From: Coriaria nepalensis
Lineage: Eukaryota; Streptophyta; Magnoliopsida; Cucurbitales; Coriariaceae
Assembly (NCBI GenBank): GCA_027186245.1
Contig: CP114490.1
Location: 7,324,501 to 7,388,500 of the forward strand
Length of the DNA: 64,000 nucleotides
Direction: 5' to 3'
Both the position numbers and the translations under genes were made by a program. The notes beneath the pieces are model-generated. The model was not told the DNA's origin. It saw only the letters and a program-made list of their open reading frames with translations, and searched no databases. Of the stretch, positions 23,393 through 37,154 are shown in pieces (position 1 is the first letter of the stretch; the number at the start of each line of letters is the position of its first letter).

Positions 23393-26221
23393 CTAGAAAT
23401 AACATGAGAAAAGAAAACTCCTTCATCAGCATCTAGAATTTAGACCTAAAAAATTCAGTGTCTAATTCACTACATAAGATCAAAATTAAATCAAGGAAGC
23501 TATCTTCATTTGAACTTCAATAAATTGTTAAATCTCTATGCTTATATATCAATATCATTATAACTCTCCGAATAATGATTCACACTCTTACATATAATCA
23601 CAGAAAAATTAATCTAAAAATATCGAACCCTAATAATTTCAATAAGATTTGAACAATGCACATACCAAAAGATTTCTACTTCTAAGGTCATTCAAATCAA
23701 CCAGAAATTATCATAACTTGAATGATATACCTGAATCCTAGATTATGCAATGAAGAATCACACAGAGAGAATGAGAAAGCGGGAAAGCAAGAAGGTTGCA
23801 CACAACCCTAATGTCTTGAAGGAGAGAGGAAAGAACGATGGCTTAAGTAATCAAGGACAAAAAACTGAAGTGCATTTCAAAGTGAGAGTGAGGGTTTACA
23901 TATAAATGTAGAATAAAATTAAAATTTTAAATCTTTAAAATTTTAATATATATATATCTAACTTTTTTATTATGCTCAAATGGCACTACGGTGCCAATGG
24001 GTGGCGTCGTGATACCCATTGTTCTGTCTTTCAGTGTTGTAGCGTTAGGCTGACTGCAGTAAAAACATGATTTACTCAGATTTGTTCCTTATGTGAAAAA
24101 ATCTCAAAAGAAAACCTTAAATTGAGATTTTTTTTTTTTTTTTTATTTTCCTTAACTTAAATCAAACAAACCCAAAATTGAATATAAATTAATATTTGAT
24201 CTTTTAACTATATAATTTTGATTTTTCTATAATAAAATTAAATCAAAATATACAAATATATAATGAATCAAAGTATTTAATATTGATCTAATTCAAATGA
24301 CATTCAAGAATTAAACCATGTTCATAAATAAGATCAACACCTCAAAATTAATATATATACCTTAAAAAAAATCCCAAAACCTTATGTTAAAAAAAAAAAT
24401 TCTTAAACAAAACTGATTATATAATATATATACTTAAACAAAAGTCAATCTGTAACTAAAGGAAAAACTTTAATATTTGTATATAGACACTAAACAAAAA
24501 TAATCCGTAACCAAAAACTTTAATAAATATATATATATATAACTATATATATAGAATAGTTATAAATACAATGAAACTCAAAGAACATAAATAAAATAAA
24601 ATAAAACTCATGGATTTATGAGTTGAAAAATTCAATGAATCATGTAATCAAAATTAATGAAAATTAAATAAATCATAAATATATATGAATCAAATCCTAA
24701 AACCATATGAATTTAACAAAATAACATACAATCATATATATCAATAATATAAATATGAAAAATTCATTAGTCGTAGCACATCAATCCTAATAATCTAGAG
24801 ACCAGAAGAGAGAAAAGAGTTACTCATCCAATTTCCAATTTGAATAGAAGTTTACCGCTAAAACCTGGAAGATTCTCGAGGAACCTTCGCCTTCTCATTG
24901 TCAATTTATAACTTAAACCTAGGTTATGAAGTAATTTGTTCAGAAGAATCTGTAGGATTATATAACCATACTAAACATGTTTGGGCCCATTGTTCAATCA
25001 TCAGAAGAATCTATAGATAGGAAAATGGTGATGGCGAACCATATCTTGATTCTGGGACAAGAATGCATGAAGTTTGGTTGAAATGAAAATCCTATATATT
25101 TTATGATGAAGAGTCTGAAACGAAATTTAATAACTAACTTTCTTTCTCTATTTTTTCTTCTTTTAATAAAAAAAATAATAATAAAAAATTGTTAATCTAT
25201 TTTGGAGGAATTGGCTTTCAAAATATGAAGTTTTTGATAGAAAAAGAGGGAGAAAAGATTTGAATTTTAACACTTAACTTATAACTCCATATTTATAAAC
25301 TAATTTGAGGGAGCTTGACCCATTTCAGAATTTGATGTTTAGTTTACACTAAATGTTTCATATTTATAAACTAATTTGAGGGAGCTTGACCCATTTCAGA
25401 ATTTGATGTTTAGTTTAACACTAAATGTTTCATATTTATAAACTAATTTGAGGGAGCTTGACCCATTTCAGAATTTGATGTTTAGTTTAACACTAAATGT
25501 TTAATAAAAGAACATGTTTGTAGTTCTTAATGTGAAACATGGTTTTATGGGAAGTATGAGTTATAATGAAATATATATATATAATACGATATCTATACTA
25601 CTTTGTTCTTAGAGATTCATTCCAATCATAAATCATGTTATCTTATTGCGATCTTATTTTGGCAAAGCTAAACGAAGTCTTTGGCCCTTTTCTTTTGGAA
25701 AAAAATCTCAAATATAATCCAAACAAATAAATATAGATACTCCCTTTTTTTTTAAGAATTTATTTAAATATTTTAAGTTCTTAATCCTCTCATATCCTCA
25801 TATTTTGTCTGCATTAGAATGAAAATGTTTGCGTTTGTTAGAGTAAATATTTTGAAACGAGTTTTGTATTTTAAAATATATTTTAACGGTATATTGGAGG
25901 TTTTTTGTTTCTGACGGTGATAAAAAATTGAGAAATAAAAAAAAAATATAATTTAAAATTTTTTAATAATTATTAAAAATTAAAATATTTTACTATATAA
26001 CATATTAAATCATATATCAAAAATATATATTTTTTTTCAAAATAAGTTTCAAAATATATTTTAAAATGACTGACTAAGCCAAACAAGGCCTTTACTTTTG
26101 GCCAAGGAAAAAAAAAAAAGGGAATTAATATTTATCTCTGGCTAGACATTTAATCCTCAAATACATGTTACAAATATTATTCTTCCGAAGAAATAAAAAT
26201 CTCTAGAAAAAAATCGAAAAT
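23393..26221. other. Intergenic region between MRS2 fragment and SCPL gene
   Basis: No coding gene is seen. On the minus strand 23640-23880 resembles a spliced 5' leader. The rest is AT-rich with TA and A runs. It contains the 71-72 bp tandem repeat at 25288-25502. Confidence 0.5.
25288..25502. repeat. Three-copy tandem repeat, unit 71-72 bp
   Basis: Three head-to-tail copies begin at 25288, 25359 and 25431 with CATATTTATAAAC and end before 25503. The copies are almost identical; the first has one A fewer in the TTTACAC/TTTAACAC segment. No coding meaning is apparent. Confidence 0.95.
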
Positions 26222-29200
26222 CTAAATGGGCCAGTAATGAATCCACCTTTCAAACATTTCAAAACATTCTTTGCGTTTGAACTCTTGTGGTGAGTGACCA
26301 GCTCCCTACAAATATTAAGAAAATAATAATAATAATAATAATAATTAAATAAATATTCATTCTTAATAAACAATAATTAAAAATAATAATAAAAATAATA
26401 ATAATAATAGTAAGCGAAGTGAATGCTTCTTCCTCTTACTTTTATAGTCGCATATGTTAAGCGATACCCATCATTTGTGTACCTTCTTGTGTACCTATAC
26501 ATGTATAAAATGGATAACATAACTAAGATTTAGAAGTATATATCTACATAAATATTACAGATCAAGTGAAACAATAACATGTACAGAGAAAACTAAAAGC
26601 TAGAGTTAACTTGACTCTTTATTACTATATAGATCGAACTTACCCTGCAACCTGACCATCTACGAACCATGGTCTCCAGTCCAAATCGAGGGTAAGGTTA
26701 AGATACGTTATCCATTCCTCAATACCAACATGTGGAATAACCATATCATGGTCACCACTGCCATCGGAAGGACAAGAGGAATTGTGAGAAATACAGTCTT
26801 TATCTATACGATATATAAATAAATTTGTAGTTGGGGGAGGAAATTTAGAATACAAGAAAGATGAGAACCTGAATGCAATAACTTGTAAGCCGGCATTGGT
26901 GAGGTTCTCATGGTACGGTAAAACATCATTTGTATCAACCGTGTATTCCAAAGTAACATTACACCTAAAAAATTCTTTCACCGTTCCCTGCAATTTTTCA
27001 CTTCTTCTTAAGAAAATTTGCTTATTTGCTGTGTTAACCTTTGAAATATCTCTAATTTTGTCCCCAATATTTCAAAATAACTTCAATTTTGTCCTCTATT
27101 TTTTTTACCCAATCCGTTGCTGGATTAAATTAACGTAATTATCAACTTAATAAAAAAAAAATTGAAAAAATAAAAAATAAAAGTTAATGTAAATTTCTCA
27201 TAAATATTTACCGGTCGAACATGAAGGGCCGCTCTGACACTTTCGAAATTTGCCCATATATCCATAAGCAAATAATTAAAATTCTGCCCACAATAATGTA
27301 TATATTAAAAAGTAATCAAAATTTGCAGTGAAAATCAACTAAAAATGCATAAGTGAGAAATTTTTTGATGGACTTTAGACTTCGATTTTCCGTAGATTTG
27401 ATGATCAATCACAACACTAGGTAGTTAGCCGGTATTTTATGCGGTAATTATGATTGATCGGTTTACGGGTAAATAGAATCTCTTCAAAAATTTATTTAAA
27501 TGAGGAATTAAATATTAATTTTAAAAGGGTCTTACGTGGCAAAAATAATCATCGTCATCTGGATTAGATAAGGGAAGCATGAGATGATGATCGGTAGGCT
27601 TTTGTTGGAGTAATCTTCGACTTTTTAGAACGTGCTCTTCTTTTTGTTTGGGTGATAAGAAAGAGCAGTAGGGATCCAAAACATTAACTGGGCTGACTAG
27701 TTCAATACACTGAGAAAAAAAAATGAATTTTAAATTAAATAGTTAATTAAATAAATTAATAATTTAATTAATGAGATTTGATGACATGGCATTAGATTAG
27801 CTGACCTGGGTTATAGCAGCATAAGCCTCCGTGCAGTTTGCATTAGTTGAAGTGACGTAATCCCCATTGCAAGAAGTGTAGGCTGTCTAAATTATTTTAA
27901 ATATATATATATATAGAAAAGAAGAAAGAGGTTAGTTAAAAAAAAAAAGTAAAATATATTAAATAAGAATTATACGGGTAAAACTAAAGTTTTATTTATT
28001 TATTTTTTTAAATTTATAAATAAAATTTTAATAATTTTAAGTAGAATAAGAAGTTTTTTTTTTCTTTATAATATTAAAATAAATTATTAAATTCATCAAT
28101 TTATCACATTATTTAAATTAATATAGAAAAATTTTAAAATTCATTTTACATCATTTAAAAAAAAAATCTTTAATTAATTTAAAATTTTTATTTTTTTATA
28201 CTAATTTTTTAACCAAAAAATTATTAAACTTATAAATTTATCTAATACTAATTTTCAAAATATTAAGGGTGGTCAATAATACCCTCTTCCCCTCCCTAAA
28301 CCAAATTAACTAGACTCGAGTCCTAAAGGGACAATATTTTTACCTCGTACATGGTGTCTGAAATTAGAGCCAAACGATGAGCAAGTGTTACTTTGGCATT
28401 TGTTTCCCAGTTTGTCACTGTATGTGGGCATCCAATCGAATATCCCTACATATTAATTATCTTTGATTAAAAATTAATAACACCATGTTTAACAAAATCA
28501 TAAATTAAAAAAAAAAATAAAAAATATATATATATATATATAATTAATTTCATAGTTACTTTGAGGTTCACGATTGGCGTATTTCCACCTTCATTGCCTG
28601 TCAAACCATGAGAGAGGAATTAAGTAATCCCCAGTGTAATTTATTAGAAGCTAGAGTTAATTACAGAAGCAGTAATTAAGATTAGTTACCGTTGATTATG
28701 TCTTGAGCAAGTATAGGTGTGATCATTCCTGCATATGAATCGCTACCGATATATACTGGGTTGGTCACGAAATCTGGATGCTCAATCAACCACTGCATAT
28801 GCAGCCACCATCACAAAAAAACCAGAACTAATTACTCAAATCATCCTAATTAACCATAATTAATTATTTCATTTAAGTCATTATAAATCAATGAGATCGA
28901 GATCTGAGTCTCAACGGCTCTTTAATGATTTCATTATCTTATACTATAGTTTTCATAAAATCATATTTTACCGTGATTAATATAAGTCAAACACTTACGC
29001 AACAAAAAGTAATCAAATTCATATCCAAAATCTTAATACGAGTTATCAAACATCAAAGAGGCTCATCCTACCAGTCAACTTTATACGGCCCGGATAGTTT
29101 ATCTAACAGTCTAACACACCAAAAAATTTAAACTTACATTTCTAAGGAAGTCATAGGTTTGGGCAGCGGTGTAAGTGTCAGTAGAGTTCCAAGCATCTTG

Positions 29201-30278
29201 AGTGGTTGCATATGTGAAACCAGTGCCCACCGGTGCGTCCAAGAACAATAAGTTCGTTGTCTGAAACAAACATTACATACATACATTATAATAAATTAAT
29301 TCCTAGATAAAAACCAAAGTACAATTTATGTCACATTTCTTTATTGATTATAATTGCAATTATTTATTATTATTATTTTTTTTTTTTAATGAAGATAAAT
29401 ATACCTTAGACCATGTGTGGGGCTCGTATATCAACTGCGGTATCCCGCCAGTGTAATCCGACAGATTGAATTGAAGTGGCCCTACACATTTATTAATACC
29501 ACATATAACATAACAAGAAATCAAATTAGAATATTAATTAACAATTCACATAAAAAATATTTATAAAGCATAACTCGTTTCAAATTTCTATATCTGGTCA
29601 AGCCAACTTGGCAAGCTGGTGGTGAAGCTGTTTGGATGATGAGATGGTAGAAACAGTCCAGCTAAAAGTCAAACAATCAACATTTTTTCATTAGGTAAGA
29701 CTCTGGTTCTAGTACTAGCTCTCGATACTTACAAGCTTCATTTGTGACGTATGAATCCTTATTACAAAGTGCATAAAAAATAGAATTACAATATCAATCT
29801 TGATTATTACATAGAAAGTGATAAGATAAATTAAGAAATTAAAACATAATTAAAAAATAATAATAAAATCAGAATATAACATAACATACCAATCTGGTAA
29901 AAGAAGCCATTGAGGGCAGAACAACCAGGGCCACCATTATAGTAAAGAAAAAGAGGATCAGCCGCAGGGTTTCTCTCAGACTCCACAAAGTAGTAGAAGA
30001 ATTCGACATTTCCTACTGTTATGTATCTGAACCAAAACCAAAACCAAGACCACTCCAATAATATATACTCATTAATTACTAAAACAACCCCATTAATTAC
30101 AGTAAAATAAATCTACTTACCCGGTTTCGAAAGTGAAGGGCAACTTATCAGATGGGTAACCAGGAAGGGCCTTCACAGGCCAGTGTTCAGCTACTGAAGT
30201 GCCTGAAAGTAGTAGTAGCAGAAAGAGAGCCAAGCAAGAGCTTATTGCTATGTAGCCTGATGATTTTTTCCGACCCAT
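26222..30278 (-). CDS. Serine carboxypeptidase-like protein (SCPL, acyltransferase-type clade)
   Basis: Fourteen exons on the minus strand: 30121-30278, 29890-30026, 29405-29481, 29138-29260, 28690-28792, 28560-28597, 28344-28445, 27806-27886, 27536-27709, 27212-27283, 26869-26987, 26644-26757, 26440-26494 and 26222-26305. All are GT-AG with matching phase and give 478 residues, the normal family length. A signal peptide spans about residues 1-30. The substrate-binding segment reads [11 protein letters not shown]. The triad is complete: Ser184 in GSDSYAG, Asp397 in SGDHD, His455 in GAGHSP. Plant members enter the secretory pathway and act in the vacuole, either as peptidases or, in clade IA, as acyltransferases using 1-O-glucose esters. 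The many-exon layout and motifs WPVKALPGY and DHDMVIPH favour clade IA, but the substrate cannot be read from sequence. Start is the ATG before the signal peptide. Confidence 0.93.
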
Positions 30279-31800
30279 TTGTTTGTTTTTTTTCCCCCCC
30301 CAATAGAGACTGGTTAGGTGCCCAATGAGGAGCAAAGGGGGAGAAGAATATATATTTAGCTTTTAGGGTAACTAAGGGTCATAATGTATTAGAGGGCGTA
30401 TATAGTATATACACCGATCGATCGTGTCTAGAGATCTTTCTGTTTGTCTTAGAACTATATGACGTTTATTTATTTAGGTATAGGAGAAGAAGGTTAGGAC
30501 TAAGGAGAGTGATTGCGGGTTAAGCTTCAAGGATAGGAAAGGTACGTATGAACGTTAGCTAGATGAAACCATGAAGTATAGGTAACCCGTAACCTTATGA
30601 TCCTTAACTAGTTTATATATTTAGCAACGTGGAAAACATTGCATGCATACATATACCTATTTCATAATAGATTATGTCTGGGGGAATCAGGATGTCACGA
30701 TACACAATTTAACGGCGGGTGCGGAAACCGGCCCTCTCCCTCTCTGTACTATATTATAAAATTTATCTACAGTAAATAAATTAAACACGTAAATTTAGAA
30801 TATCTAAATTATTATATATTAATATTATGTTTGCCGTAAAATATAGAATTAGCAAACTTATGAGGTCCAAGAAAATGGTGAATAATGAATTGACTGACTG
30901 GTCTGTCTGGTTAGGGGATTAGTAGAACTTCCGGTGGCACCAGATGGAGGAAGACCTCGTATCACGTTTTCTGTATGTCTGTACTCGTTGGTCCTAACTC
31001 ATAGACCAACGGTTATAACCCTCTATGCCACATATATTTTTTCCCATTATTTCACGCACATGGTGTTAAGAAGAAACTGGTGGGGCCCAAGCTCAAATTT
31101 TCTTTCCTTTTCCATTGGATTTTTTTTTTTCTCTTTTTGTTTGGTATGTGATAATACATTATTCGAAAATATGTCGCATGAATTTCATTTCTAGTCACTT
31201 GATTAAACTATTTTTGAATTTTTCTTTAGTTACAACCACAAAAATAATTTCAAAAAAAAAAAAAAAAAAAGCAATATGAAGGTGAGTGACTATATAGTAC
31301 TACAGTTCTAGACATGATTGAAACATGCATGGAAGGTTAGTGTATAGGCCTGGAAGCCTTATGTTGTTGTGTATGACGTCGTCCGGAAGGTTAGTGCTGA
31401 TAGCTGAGAATGGTAGAGTTTCCTTCGACGTGTAGCGTGGAGGAGATGGCGGCACTTCTGTCTTTGACCGCCGATTTTATCCATCTAGCAATCTCTTGTC
31501 TGGTAGGCGCAGGAAAGAAGTTGCATGTAGACAAAACACCTATTTTGTAGAATGGGCCATCATGGGGTATCTTCCCATATTGGGCCGATTTAACCTTACA
31601 GAAGGCTTGAAATACAAAGAGCCATTAGAAGCCCAACCCAGTCCAGTGAATGATATCTTCCCATCTCCAGTTGGCCCAAAAAAAAAAAAAAAAAAAAAAA
31701 GAAGAAAGAATCCATATTATATCTACTACACGCACGAAAGTCAGGGAAGCCCTGTGGGGCCCACAATATAGAGACATAGATACTTTAATCTATAATTTTC

Positions 31801-31834
<34 letters not shown>

Positions 31835-32769
31835 TCATATTACAGTTTGATGATATCTAGATTTCATACACAAATTACTAAGATATTAATGTATATCCGT
31901 AAGTTAAAGGGTAAAAATAGATAAAAAGTGTATAATCACTTCACTTGTGTCAAATAATCAAACACAACATCTAGCTTTTAAGCCTTATTTGAAATGAAAG
32001 TTATTTACTTCTTATCACGCTCTTCTCCTTTTATACTTACCACAAACATAAAATATTAATTAATTAAAAAAAAAAAAAAGAGTCAACGCATGACTTTTCC
32101 CACCCATTTTGAATGTGTTCTGCAAAAGTCGGTGCTCCCATAAATAAACATAATTAATTTGGTTGAAAAAATAGCAGATAAAACCTGATCGGTTTGTTGA
32201 CAACCAAAATCAAGGTGGTCCCCAGGTGACTTGCCGACGTTGCCGTCCCACAGCATGAACCATGTTTATGCATCCAAATTTCAAACCTTAATACGAAAAA
32301 TAAATTATATATAATATAGTTTTAACATATATATATATATATATTACAACTACTGCTAGTACAGAAGAAACTTTCTGTGTAACTTAGTTCCTATAATTTC
32401 GGGAAGAAAAATTCAATTTCAGACGAACAATTCAAAGCTCTACCAGATGTTGTTATATTTAATGCAGATATTCTTCCAGATCAATCTCTACCAGATCAAT
32501 GGCAAATGAGAGTTAAGCCTAACCTACTTTTTTTTTTTGTAATGAAATAAATCAACAATTGATTACAACAAAAAGCAAGGAAAACAGAAACTGCACAATA
32601 ATTTTCACCATTCATCACAACCAGAGGATCAAATAGAAAATAGAAAACAAAAATGAAATCGTATCATTTTCTAAGCTTATCAAATTCCAAATCATATCCG
32701 GAATCAGTACATTCACAGTTCATGATAGCTTCTTAAAAGAGAGAGAGAGAGAGAGAGAGGAAGGGGAGA
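30279..32769. other. Intergenic region, SCPL promoter side
   Basis: This is the upstream region of the SCPL gene on its right and the downstream region of the small basic protein gene. There is a T/C-rich tract immediately upstream of the SCPL start, A-runs at 31250-31270 and 31678-31700, an ATA/ATT repeat at 31800-31834 with dyad symmetry, a TA repeat near 32328-32344 and a GA repeat at 32740-32760. No frame resembles a known protein. Confidence 0.5.
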
Positions 32770-32964
32770 CTAAGAAATGCTGTGTTTTCCTGGCCGATCA
32801 GCCGCCTTCAATGTCTTATCGATCATCTGACGAGCCTTACGGCTACGGATCTCGACTCGCACACTAGAGCTCTTGTCCATCTTGACGTACGGTTTCTTCG
32901 ACTTCTTCAGAGACCGAACCTTTGACTTTATGGACTGCACCAGGTTTTCCAGCTGATTCACCAT
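32770..32964 (-). CDS. Small basic conserved plant protein, 64 aa
   Basis: A single-exon frame from ATG at 32964 to the stop at 32770-32772. The product is strongly basic (many Lys and Arg) with blocks QSIKSKVRSLKKSKKPY, MDKSSSVRVEIRSRKAR and LKAADRPGK. It has no signal peptide or membrane segment. The composition and the regular helical charge pattern look like a real protein, and I recall similar short uncharacterised plant proteins, but I cannot name a function. GC content is higher than in the flanks and a GA-rich tract follows the stop. It could bind nucleic acid given its charge, which is only a guess. It lies between the SCPL gene and the RsmE-type gene, all on the same strand. Confidence 0.72.
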   Translation of the reverse strand: MVNQLENLVQSIKSKVRSLKKSKKPYVKMDKSSSVRVEIRSRKARQMIDKTLKAADRPGKHSIS

Positions 32965-33909
32965 TTTAAGTTATTGAAGAAGTTGTAGAGGATTCAGAGA
33001 TATAGAGAAGAAGAAGAATAATAATAAAGTTCTGGGATCCCTACACAAAAAAACTCTGCATTTCTATGCAATGAAGTTGGAAGTTGGAAGTGTCAGCGAT
33101 AGGATTTTGCTTCAAGCGTAGATTTTGTGTGTGTACATTTGGTTTCTTTTTCCGCCTCTTTAATGGGTTAAAAATCTCTCTCCCTATTGACCCGGTTTTC
33201 CACAAAAGCCCATTACATTGCATTTATTCACTATCATGCCACCATTCAGTTTTCCTAATAGATAACGACATCCCTTGACCGACCACGTTACGGTCAAAAG
33301 AACGTGATTTAGATAAGTAAGAAGGTTACAATATAGTGTTTTTATTTTTTTTTAAAATTAAATAGTAATTGTTTATATGCAAATTTCTTTCATATCAAAA
33401 TGGATAAATCAATCGATTCTGTGACGTGGGACTGAATTCTTGTATCGTATTAATTACCCTTTTGACTTTTAGAAGCTGAGATTCATTCCCATACATACCA
33501 GAATACCGACTTCACATAATAAAGTCTACTCGAATCAAATTAAGAACTCAATGAGTTTTCATTAATCTAGACGGAATCCCTTGTAGTAAATCAGAGAGGT
33601 AAGTTGAATGTTTGATGGGAAAATCTGGCTTTTTCAAAGCTATGCATTTTGACATTTTGACATTTTGAACTGTAGAACTCGAACAAACAAAGCGGTCAAA
33701 AGAGATCAAGGAGATAAATGACATTACAGATCGATTTATAAGGTGGGTAAATATCATTAAGGTCGAGTTGCTCTAACAGAAAAACCTAATCACTGAAAGA
33801 GGATTAAGGAGAAGCAATAGTTGAACAAGGAATGAGAGCTAAGAAACAGGTTCATACAAAATTTTGATATCCAGGGAAATGAATATAAGAACTTACCTGG
33901 GAAGAGAGA
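32965..33909. other. Short intergenic region between small basic protein and RsmE-type gene
   Basis: It holds the promoter and leader of the small basic protein gene and the 3' side of the methyltransferase gene. No further gene is seen. Confidence 0.5.
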
Positions 33910-36221
33910 TCATTGAGATGATGACAGGTGTTGAGCATCACACCATAACATTAGAGTTGATAACATTGCAATTGTTGCTGTTTCGACCCGCAACCGATTC
34001 GGGCCAAGGCCCACAGAAGTCGCACCAGCTTCTCTCATCATATTGACCTCTTTTTCGGTGAAATCTAAAAGCAACGATAGTTTCTGATAGTGAAAAAGGG
34101 AACTTCAAATTTTGATAGAAAATCCAACATTGGGGTGCTTCACATGTAACGGTCTGATATTTGAGTATTCTAATTCAAAATACAAACTTCTTTTAAATAT
34201 ACCATTCGATCAACCATATCATTACTCAAATATCGTATTGATTTTATATGGGAATGGAAATGAGAGAATGAGAGATAACTTTATACCTCCTTCTGGACCA
34301 ATTACAATAAGCCCGCCAGATTCTGGTTGTGCTGAACTCAATACACTAATGAGAGGAGTAGCTTCAGCTACTGCTACAAAAGATAGCTCAGACTGGGCAA
34401 TCTACAGAATAGAAAATACAATATGAAAATCCTAGTGAGCATATTAAAAACTCAATATGAGAAAGAAAAAGACTCAAAGATCCTACAGAGGTTTCCCTAA
34501 CTTGAGTAGATCAGAACATGAAACAGATACAACTAATATGGCCACAAAAATGAAATTCGTGCAAATTGAAACAAGTCCTAAAATCTTTCAATCCATTCAT
34601 TGCAATGGCATGATTAGAGAAACCAAAGCTCGAACTTTTAAGTGGCGGAAAAAAAAGTAGATTTGGAACTCACAAGGGGTAAAAGACCTTTAATCATCAT
34701 AGGAGGATTCAGCATCATTTCATGCAGCCTTTGACCTGTGACGAGAAATAAAGAAAAGAAGAAGAAATAAAATGGGAAAAGTGAGAAAAATAAGTAGTAG
34801 TAAACATCTCTTAGATCAGAGAGGTAGAACTTGAGGGAGATGGGAAAAGAAAGGCAAACTAGAGAAGAAATTACAAATGAGGATATAACTAATCAAGATT
34901 TACATTGTTTAGTTGCAGCAAGTACAACTCGTCGCAATCTGTCTACACGGTTCTCTGAGACAGAGGGAGAACGTTCTGTAAGCAAAGGAGTAATGCTACT
35001 AGCTCCGAGCTCCTAAAAACGTTTAAAATAGAATAACCAGCTACAGCATAATTCATAATATTCGAATCTAACCAGATAGCATTATTAAAATACATCTGAA
35101 ACATACAGTGCATTTCTCAACAAGCCAGTCAGCTCGACCACCCTTTAGAGTTCCTAAAGAGATAGATCAAAAATGTCATAAAAAGAAAGCCATTAGACAT
35201 GGGGGAAAAAAAAAATTGCAAAGACTAACTTTGACTAAACATCATAAGAAACTCACCAATAGCTGCAAATACATGCCAATTTGTGCTCTGAGGTGGAACT
35301 ATTTGTGGATCTTCCAATGCCAAAATATCAAGACCATTGAGATCAACCTTTACTATGCACCCTTCTACTAGACCACCATTCCCATTGAAGAGCTCTACCC
35401 TTGCACGGAATCAAGCCATATAAGCTACGAATTACTATCAATGTGGACACAGAATAGATTACCATAAAAGCCACTAAGAGTAAATAAGAGTACATATGAA
35501 TTAAAGAGAAAACAAAAACCCACATCTATCGATCGAAATGAAACCTGACTAAAAATTCATGATGGATAAAAATATGGAATTACCTATCATCAGTGCTCAA
35601 CCTTAAAACTTTGGTCATATGCCAGAACTCATCGCCTCCAATTCGAATAACATGACCCTACATTGTAATGGAATCCAATTAGAAAACAGTCTTCATTTAG
35701 TTGAAACACAATTAATAAGCACAATTGCATTACATGCAGCTCCAGAGCCTACTTCAATATTCAGACCTGCTATAATACATGAATTTTTAGGAAAGCGACT
35801 ACTGAAATGCCAGAAGAGAGAGGCTATCTGAAATTTGAAGTTCAGAACAGCAAGTGATTAAGTAGCTATTTGGCAATGGTACAACTTAATCTACCTCAAA
35901 TTGAGAAAGTTAGCACGTACAAAAATCAGAACCAAGTATATTGAAAAAGACAACAACCAGAAAATAATAAAACAACAGAAATAGATATTCCATTTCCGTC
36001 AATTTGTATGAGGTAAAAAACCAGATATAGAGAACCTTGTGGTGAGGGATAATTTCAGAGAAAAATCGAGGGAGGCCACCACGAGACTGGTTCGAAATAG
36101 CTGAAGAAGAAGAAGAAGATGAGAGTGCTCTGAAGCTCAAGTTTGTGAGCGAGGGTCGATGATTCAAGAGCTCTGCAAGAAACAAAGGCCGTATGGCTCC
36201 GCCTAGGGTTTGCATTTGCAT
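33910..36221 (-). CDS. RsmE-type rRNA uridine-N3 methyltransferase, organelle-type
   Basis: Eight exons on the minus strand: 36036-36221, 35584-35657, 35257-35399, 35107-35153, 34904-35012, 34674-34735, 34287-34401 and 33910-34064. All are GT-AG in phase, giving 296 residues. RsmE methylates U1498 of bacterial 16S rRNA (m3U) using S-adenosylmethionine; plant homologues are expected in plastid or mitochondrion. Domains in order: a Ser/Arg-rich N-terminal targeting region (about 1-60), a PUA-like domain with GGDEFWHMTKVLRL, then a SPOUT fold with KGGRADWLVEKCTELG, the knot motif LIVIGPEGDFTEKE (about 238-251) and GLGPNRLRVETA (264-275), which shape the cofactor pocket. All key motifs are intact. 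The start is the first in-frame ATG (36221); the frame is open further upstream but only with a GTG. It could alternatively start at the second Met, two codons on. Confidence 0.92.
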
Positions 36222-37154
36222 AGAAAGAGGCTCTATCTCTTCCTCCAACTCGGTAGAAAACACGCTCTGTTTCTCCTTCTTCAACAACACCTTCGACTAA
36301 GAAGCCACAGCGAAGTGGAAACTTTGTCAGGCCCCTTTTCTAAGGAAGAACTGGGCAAATTCGCTTTTCGTAAGAACGAGTACGATACAATCTCAAAACG
36401 ACCCCACGGATTCGTCGTTTCACATCTATGGTGGGATTTTTTTTTTTTTTTTGAGAAAGAATTTGGAAAATTTGCCCATTTTTGAAGTATGGATTAAACA
36501 TTGTGCTCATTTTAAAAATTGTTGTCAAAATGAATTTCTTATTTATTTAATTTTAAAATAATATATATTGATAACTAAAATAATCTTAAATGATTTTAAA
36601 AATAAATATAAGAAAAATAATTTATTTCTCTCATTCCCTTCTTTCCGACACGATCACATGATCTTAAAACTAAAAAATAATAATAACCAAGAATCAACCA
36701 CTTCATTTACTTCATACACTTCATACATTAATCTTCATATCCCTCTTTTCCCCTTCATATTTTGAAAATAGCTTGTACAAGCTCAAGCTCTCATGAGCAA
36801 AACACTAGGAAGAAATGGTGAAAGGAGTTGTCATCGAAGGCAACTGTGAACGATAGAAATAGAGTGAAGGCAATGCTGAAATCAATGGCCGAAGGCCCAT
36901 CCACTTCGTCACCACTGATATGTAATATAATTTATGAAATTTAAGAATTTTTTTTTTGAAATTTTTTAAATTGTGGATAGGAGCTAAATTATTGGCATTT
37001 AACCGAGGAATGCTAACCCGATGGCTCTGAAATGAAAGGATTGAACCACTGAGAAGTTGTTCTGAACTACTTGATGGCTTAATACTCATTAGTTTAAAGC
37101 TTTCAAGTAATCTCAAAATTAAGATAGAGAATTTTGTCTCTGTCTTAACTTTTA
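36222..37154. other. Promoter side of the methyltransferase gene and AT-rich spacer
   Basis: No gene is seen. The first 200 bases hold the leader and promoter of the methyltransferase gene. The rest is AT-rich with short repeats; a block at about 36960-37100 has balanced composition but no recognisable product. Confidence 0.5.

Noticed and set aside
31496..31850. Frames of 66-91 aa around a long A run
   Set aside because: Poly-Lys comes from the A run and poly-Asn/Ile from AAT/ATT repeats; there is no family resemblance.
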